64,000 bases of DNA. Origin: Dasypus novemcinctus. Its lineage: Eukaryota; Chordata; Mammalia; Cingulata; Dasypodidae. The translations under genes and the position numbers were made by a program. The stretch's first letter is position 1, and every line of letters begins with the position of its first letter. Below, in pieces: positions 58,255 to 64,000 of this stretch. Location: positions 97,221,157-97,285,156 of the forward strand of contig NC_080680.1 in the NCBI RefSeq assembly GCF_030445035.2. Reading direction: 5' to 3'. The notes under the pieces are model-generated. The model was given only the letters and a program-made list of their open reading frames with translations, had not been told where the DNA came from and did not search any database.

Positions 58255-58925
58255 AAAATTTATTTTTATTGCAGAACTTGTGAACTTACAAAACATACAC
58301 ATGTGTAGAATTCCTATACAACACCCCTTCACCAACACACCACACCATTGTGGAACATTTGTTACAGATTATGTCATCAGACTATTACTACTATGTTCCA
58401 TAGGGTACACTTGGCATATTTTTTCAAACCCCACTATTATAACACTGTACATCTTTGGCATTGATGCAAGAATATTATGGTATTGCTGTTAACTATAGTC
58501 TATAGATTATATTATTTGTATTTTTCCCATGCTTCTTCACATTCCCACCACTCTGGAACAGTGGCATACATCCATTCCAGTTCACAGAAGGACATTCTTG
58601 CATTTGTACTATCACCCATAATTCTCATCCATCTCTGGGTTCACTAAGTTATTCAGTCCCTAGATTATTCTCTAGCTTTCTTTCAACTGATATTTACATC
58701 CCTAGACTATCCTTTTCAACCACAATCCCATTTTTAAACCAGCTACTACTCATTATAATGTGCTACCATCAACTCTATTTCCACACAATTACAGTCAAGG
58801 TGATTAAAACTTGTACATACATTAAGCATCAGTACTCCTTCACAGCCCTCCTCTTGCCTCTTAATAACCTGCACTCTAGGTTTTAATTCCATTCATTTAT
58901 CCTTCATATTTAGTTCATATTAGTG
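58255..58925 (-). mobile_element. L1 3'-UTR (antisense), same lineage as 9160
   Basis: GAACTTGTGAACTTACAAAA, TTGATGCAAGAATATTATGG, TATTCAGTCCCTAGATTATT and CTACCATCAACTCTATTTCC parallel 9180-10640, but without the TA-rich expansion and the SINE there. It is therefore an internal reference for both. Confidence 0.88.
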
Positions 58926-59879
58926 TTTTGCACCAGTTTTTAAACTCAATGCCAGCAATTTGGAAATAAATGGCATTGTATTTAAAAACTCAATCTTACT
59001 TGTTTTTGCACCTGAATGGCTGTAGCTAGCCAATTTATGTAGCCCATTTTCTAGTGTTAAGCATTTGCACTGATCTGTTGTGAATTGTTCACAGTTCATC
59101 TCTGAAGTATTTTTTTCCAGTTCAACATCAATAGCAGATGCTATTTTCATATAATATATGGATCTTGACAATGGGCTGGTTTTGAAAGTAGGGCCTTAAC
59201 TCACATAAATTGTATATTATCATTTAAGACACACAAGGCAAAATTTAAAATCATTTTAATATCTATTTATGCCTATATTATTCCCAAGAAGTATATAAAG
59301 TGGCTTTCAAAAATACATATATTGCTTTAAGTGCTTTTTATTGTTAGGTAAATAAAATCAGGGCAAAGGAATAATAAAGATGTATAAGATGAAATCAGGG
59401 AAAAGTAAATATTTAGACATGCACAGTTTTTATGATGGGTCACAGATTTACTTTTGAGATTTCTGGCAATCGAGGAAAAAAAAAATGTGCCAAGTTGTAA
59501 GTTTTGGTGCCTTTAAGATACAATAAGAAATGTTGCTTGAAAGAAGCCCAGCTTTTCATAGCACTTAGGCCTGGGAGAAATTGCTCCAGAAAGCCTGTGT
59601 AAAGGGCAGCATGTGTGATATGATGGATAGCATCTTTCCAATGTCATCCTCCAATCAATACAGTAGAAAGGTTTTGTATCAGACAGTGCCCCTCAAATTT
59701 ATTGTAGTTAATAAATTTAATGCAGTGGTTCTGATCAAGGGCTATTCATCATAATCTCCTGACAAGCTTTTTAATATTCAAATTTCTAGGTCCCACCCCA
59801 CCTCTACTGAATCAGCACCTCTGTACTTCTTAAAAGCTTATGGGTAATCCTGATAGAGAACCATTTACTTAGAGTTAAA

Positions 59880-60400
59880 AAAAAAAAAGTTATTTAAAGA
59901 GGAAACCCAAATGTTCAATAAACATTTGGAAAAACAATTAAATCTCACTAGTATAATCATGAAAATGTAAATTAAAACAACAGTGAGACACCATTTCACA
60001 TCCATTAGATTGGCAAAATATTTAGCAATATCTAGCAGAGTTAAAAATGTGTACTCTTTATGACACAAATGATTCCACTTCATGTGTACAAAGAGAAAAA
60101 AAAGGATGTTTATTGCAGCATTCCTTATAATGAGAAAAAATTGGAAATCACCTAATTCCATCAATAGTAAAATGCAGAGATCAATTGTATATTCATATGC
60201 TGGAGTACCCTTCAGTAGTTAAAACAAGTAGGCTAGATTTGTATATATCAACATGGATAGATCTCAAAATAAAAATGTGTGAAAAAAACAAGCGGATACT
60301 ATGTACATAAATTTTTAAAACAAAAAGCAATACTAAATATATGATTTATGGATGATACATATGTATTGTTTATGGATGCAAACATGGACAAAAAGGGCAC
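59880..60400 (+). mobile_element. Old L1-type fragment (sense)
   Basis: ATGTAAATTAAAACAACAGT, CATCCATTAGATTGGCAAAA, GTTTATTGCAGCATTCCTTA and ATCAACATGGATAGATCTCA are the ORF2-end pattern of old L1/HAL1-type LINEs. Confidence 0.8.
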
Positions 60401-60404
60401 ATAC

Positions 60405-60874
60405 TGTTATGGATTGAATTGTTTACCCCAAAAAGACACGTTCAAATCCTAACCATTGGTCCTGTGAATGTGAAATTATTTGTAAATAAGATCTTTGAAA
60501 ATGTTAATATGAGGCCAAGCTGGAATAGGGTGCTCCCTAATCTAATATAACTACTGTCCTTATAAGGAGAGGAAATTTGGACACAGTAGGAAATAGAGAA
60601 AGGTAGATAGATAGATAGAGAGAAAGAGAGACCATGTGATGGAGGCAGAAATTGAACGATGCTGCCACAAGCCAAGGAATGTCATGGGTTACTGCCACTC
60701 ACCAGAAGCCAGGACAGAGGCATGGAACAGATTCTCCCCCTTAAGAGGAAACAAGACCCTGTTGACACCCTGATTTCGGACTTCTAACCTCCAGAACTGT
60801 GAAACAATAAATTTCTGTAAGTAAGCCAGGTAGTCTGTGGAACTTTGTTGTAGCAGCTTTGGCAAACTAAGACA
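60405..60874 (+). mobile_element. MaLR (MLT1-like) LTR
   Basis: Starts TGTTATGGATTGAATTGTTT and ends GGCAAACTAAGACA. In between are CTTATAAGGAGAGGAAATTT, a (TAGA)n tract near 60605-60620 and an AATAAA signal (ACAATAAATTTCTGTAAG). It matches the ERVL-MaLR LTR layout. Non-coding relic. Confidence 0.82.
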
Positions 60875-61499
60875 TACAACACTTCACAATACTGATAACC
60901 TCTAATGATTCTTCAAAGATTTGAACTGTTTTATTTCTTGAAAAAAAAATCTCAAGCAAAAATGTCAGTATGTTAACATTTGTCAATTCTGAGTTACAGA
61001 TATATGAATATTTGTTCAACTGTGCTCTGAACTTTTCTGTTTAATTTTTGTAAAAATTAAAATAAGTTTTTTAAAAAGAGGAAAGTGGAAAGGTAGTGAC
61101 CAGAGCAGTCAAAAGGCCATTCTGAGAAGGTGGCGGCTATGGGGATTCACATGAATACCATTTATGGACAACTGCCCCAAACCACAGGATACCTGGAAGA
61201 AGGAATGCTTATAGGGTTCTCCCTCACTTAAGAGAATGGCAGCATGTTCTCTTTGGAGCTAATAATCTTCCACGTGCAACTGAAATAGCTGTTTGATTTC
61301 CAGCTTTGCCCTGATTAGAGGCTGAAACTGCCCTTGGAGGTCATGTAGGTCAGCTCCCCCCATTATACAGGTGAGGATGCCCAGACAGGGGAAGTGACTC
61401 ACCAAGAAACAACAGGGGGCAAAACTTAGTCCTGTAGCTGCCAGGGAATGAAACGTGCCAACAACCAGTAAGTGTGGAAGAGGTCCTTCAGCCCAGATG

Positions 61500-61660
61500 A
61501 GAACCGCAGCCCTGGATGACACTTTGATTTCATCCTTGTTATACCCTGAGCAAAGAAGTCAGCTGTGCCATGCTAGACTTCTTACCTAAAGAACTGTGAG
61601 CTAATAAAGGGGGATTGTTTTAAGGTGCCGAGTTTGGGTGGCAATAGGACACTAATACAG
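61500..61660 (+). mobile_element. MaLR-like LTR, 3' part only
   Basis: TTGATTTCATCCTTGTTATA, AAAGAACTGTGAGCTAATAA, GTTTTAAGGTGCCGAGTTTG and GACACTAATACAG are the 3' end of an MLT1-type LTR. Confidence 0.78.
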
Positions 61661-61789
61661 AGAGGTAAAACCTTTTCCCCTGGGGCATAGAGAAGTGCAT
61701 GTGTGTACAGTCTTTGTATTTTCTCAAGAAACTCTGAGCTTCTCTAGACTGGAAAGCTACATTTTGTTCATCTCTGCAGTCAGATTGGC

Positions 61790-62090
61790 TGGATTTGCAT
61801 CTTAGATCTGCCACTTACGAGATTAGAAAGGCAAGTTACTTTACCTCTTTGTGCCTCCATTTTCTCTTCTGTAAAGAGAGTATGAGAATAGTATTTACCC
61901 CATAGGTTATTGGAGCATTAAATGACTTTATACATGAGAAGTGCTCAGAGCCATGCCTGACACATAGTGAACGCTTGGCAAATGTGGTGGTGTTCTGTGT
62001 CCCTGTATCCCAGCATTTAGCTCAATAGCCACATATAACAGATACTTGATTAATATTTGTTGAGGGGATGAATCAATTAATTAGAATGAG
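61790..62090 (+). mobile_element. MIR SINE
   Basis: GGATTTGCATCTTAGATCTG, GGCAAGTTACTTTACCTCTT, TCTTCTGTAAAGAGAGTATG and GCCATGCCTGACACATAGTG preserve a full MIR, followed by another repeat end (TACTTGATTAATATTTGTTG). Confidence 0.87.
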
Positions 62091-62111
62091 AATCTTGATT
62101 GTGTGATTCTT

Positions 62112-62308
62112 TTTTTTTTTTTTTAGGAGGTATTTGGGATTGAACACAGGACGTCATACATGGAAAGCAGGCACTCGACCACTGAACCACATCTGCTCCC
62201 CAAAGAGAGTTGATTTTTCTGTTTTGTTTTTAGGAGGTACTGGGGTTTGAACCCAGGGCCTCATACATTGGAAGCAGGCACTCAACCACTTGAGCTACAT
62301 CACTCCCT
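62112..62308 (-). mobile_element. Dimeric tRNA-derived xenarthran SINE (antisense)
   Basis: A T-rich start is followed by two antisense tRNA-like units: TTTGGGATTGAACACAGG with CACTCGACCACTGAACCACA, and TGGGGTTTGAACCCAGGGCC with CACTCAACCACTTGAGCTAC. Imperfect 15-bp target duplication GATTGYRTGATTCTT at 62097-62111 and 62309-62323. Confidence 0.88.
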
Positions 62309-62329
62309 GATTGCATGATTCTTAATCCT

Positions 62330-62930
62330 ATACTGTTCCTATTAATCATTCTTTGCAATAAGACAGTTTTTTTTCCAAGTTAATTTTATTGACTCAATTT
62401 CTTCACAAAGCATGAGAAAAGCACCAGGCTTTTCACAAAGTGGAAATACAGAGGCATTTAAATTGTATCAGAGAGGTTTAAATCTGCATGCTGTGGAAGC
62501 TGACTGAAAGCCGTGAGTGGGCTGGCTTTGCCTTAGTAGACCATGTCAGCTGATTGGGGTGACAAATATTAAGTGCAGTTGCCTCATTATGTTGTCTTCA
62601 GGGAAACACCAACTGTCATTTTCAACTGAGCTGGGCCATCAAGCAGTTTGTTCTGAGTTCATTAGGTAAATCAAACGGTTTTGTTTAAAGACTTAGTAGA
62701 GAAATAACAACTCTCATCTCAAGGAGGTAGTGAAATCTGTGGCTTTTACCACAGCTGTTGACTGTATTGAGCTGTGAAAATGAGATGATTTGGAAGTTGA
62801 TAAAACTGTTCAATATCAGAAACAAAAGGAGACTTCAAAATTTGATAAAGATGTACATATGGTCTAGTCCCCCCTGCCTCAGTTATATTTGGACTATTAT
62901 TGCTGACGTATTAATTCTTTTAAAAATTCT
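62330..62930. other. Unique intronic block, possible conserved non-coding element
   Basis: No repeat pattern was recognised across about 600 bp in an otherwise repeat-rich intron. CAGCTGATTGGGGTGACAAA, CCATCAAGCAGTTTGTTCTG and GGTAAATCAAACGGTTTTGT are complex, non-repetitive strings. Function unknown. Confidence 0.3.
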
Positions 62931-63329
62931 AATAAAGTAGACTCTTATAGTTGTGAACTAGCACATCACTCTTGAGTGGCTCAGATAGATTGAGAGTACG
63001 TTTCCTTCCCCACAGCTGAGAGGTAGAAATGTCATCAGTTGATGTCAAACCCTTGGCTAGAGAAATGATCAAACCTGCACATGTCTGCTGTACACCTAAG
63101 CAGTTCCACATTAAGATTTGTTTTGAGGCTTATGGATTCTGGTTCCACTTACTTCTCCTTTTGCAGGTCCCACAGCCAGGCTTTACTTGTACTCTGAGCC
63201 ACGTTCCATTCATTCCTCCAGCATTTATTATGTGTGTTCCCTCCCAGAGACTGGCCTAGGCATCGGGAATATAGATTATTGAGAGATGTTCCTTTCCTGG
63301 AGAAACTTAACAACATTCTCTTTTATGGT

Positions 63330-63480
63330 TCTATGCCTTTGCACACAGGCCTTTTCCAGCCAGATTACCTCCCTGTCTTCTGACCTTGGCCAATTCTAAT
63401 GCATGTCCTGAATTTTAGCCAAACCACACCTTTTCCCCCAGCAGAATGACTTACACTCTGCTTGATGCTTCCATAGCATT
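63330..63480 (+). mobile_element. L2 LINE relic
   Basis: TATGCCTTTGCACACAGGCC, TGACCTTGGCCAATTCTAAT and TTACACTCTGCTTGATGCTT follow L2 order. Confidence 0.6.
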
Positions 63481-63484
63481 TTTT

Positions 63485-64000
63485 TAAAATAAAATTTTAT
63501 TGAAGTATATCATTCATACATGAATTTATATAAAAAATAAGTATATAGTAAAATTTGTAAATTTACAAAACAAACATGCATATCATCATACAAGGCTTCC
63601 ATACATCTCCCCACTGCCAACATCTTGTGTTGTTGTGAAACGTTTGTTACAAACTGTGAAAAAGCATTGTCAAAATATTTATACTTAGAGTAATATTTAG
63701 CCCATATCTTATGTTTTGTGTTATTTTTCCTCAACCCACCCAATTATTAATACCCTATATTAGTATTATATATTTGTGATTATTCAGGAGAAAATATTCT
63801 CATACTTGTCCTGTTAACCATGGCCTATCATCACCACTGGATTGCCTGTGTTATACAATCCCATGCTTTGTACAATCCATTCAGAGTATGCACTCAGTGA
63901 TTCTCATTTTAATCAGAGTTGTGTTGTCATCACCTTAGTCAATTTTAGAATGTTTTCCTTACTCCAAAAGGAAAAATCTCATAGTCCCTTATGCCCCCCC
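63485..64000 (-). mobile_element. L1 3'-UTR (antisense), runs off the window
   Basis: AAATTTACAAAACAAACATG, CCACTGCCAACATCTTGTGT, TTGTTGTGAAACGTTTGTTA and CAATCCCATGCTTTGTACAA parallel 9190-9480. It continues past the window edge. Confidence 0.85.

Larger units (their letters stand above)
32379..64000 (+). other. TTLL11: TTLL11 intron 1 (start; continues beyond the window)
   Basis: No downstream TTL-domain exon was recognised on the + strand from here to the window end. The next coding exon should begin in phase 0 after KWKE. The interval is AT-rich and filled with repeat relics. Stretches such as 45360-47690, 57540-57730 and 58930-59870 show nothing I can name. Confidence 0.7.

Noticed and set aside
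32373-64000. Second TTLL11 exon (TTL-domain start)
   Set aside because: Nothing resembling the TTL domain, with an acceptor site and phase-0 start, was found on the + strand. The next exon must lie beyond the window.
1-64000. CRISPR array, operon, prophage or bacterial mobile system
   Set aside because: Tandem repeats here are minisatellite or L1-derived without unique spacers of matched length, and the gene structure, repeats and splice site are mammalian.

Overview
This is mammalian nuclear DNA, almost certainly from an armadillo (Dasypus-type xenarthran). The clearest sign is at least five copies of a tRNA-derived SINE of the DAS type, about 400-470 bp long. Each carries a tRNA-like head, a shared body and an A-rich (TAAA)n tail, and sits between perfect or near-perfect target-site duplications. 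Xenarthran-looking L1 3' ends, an LTR seen in two copies, and ancient MIR, L2 and MaLR relics fit the same picture. There is no operon-like or bacterial organisation, and most open reading frames are chance frames in repeats or GC-rich DNA.

The only protein-coding gene I can support is on the + strand at about 31.6-32.4 kb. It is a CpG-island promoter followed by the first coding exon of what I recognise as TTLL11 (tubulin polyglutamylase, TTL-like family). The exon ends at a consensus splice donor (GAG|GTGAGG) at 32372/32373. No second exon was found, so 32.4-64 kb reads as the start of a long first intron and 1-31.6 kb as upstream intergenic DNA. From recalled mammalian gene order, that upstream side should lead toward NDUFA8, MORN5 and LHX6; this is inference.

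Layout: 0-9 kb is GC-rich and largely unique. It has an (AC)18 microsatellite and, at 0.95-1.37 kb, a CpG island containing a dense cluster of homeodomain, PBX-MEIS, POU and SOX-like motifs, which is a candidate developmental enhancer. 9.2-17.1 kb is a nested antisense L1 block with two inserted DAS SINEs, an LTR fragment and an L1 5'-UTR-like segment made of ~112-bp repeats. 17-24 kb is GC-rich, with old repeats and an exact 11 x 39 bp minisatellite. 24-31.5 kb is unique sequence plus MIRs and one SINE. 31.6-32.4 kb is the TTLL11 promoter and exon 1. 33-64 kb is AT-rich intron with many MIR/L2/L1 relics, SINEs, a structurally complete solo LTR at 55.8-56.3 kb and two MaLR-like LTR pieces.

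No previously undescribed multi-gene system is evident. The items most worth following are the 1.0-1.2 kb candidate regulatory element, the 39-bp minisatellite, the unresolved start and frame of TTLL11 exon 1, the ~112-bp repeats in the L1 5' region, and the solo LTR with its 5-bp target duplication inside an older repeat.
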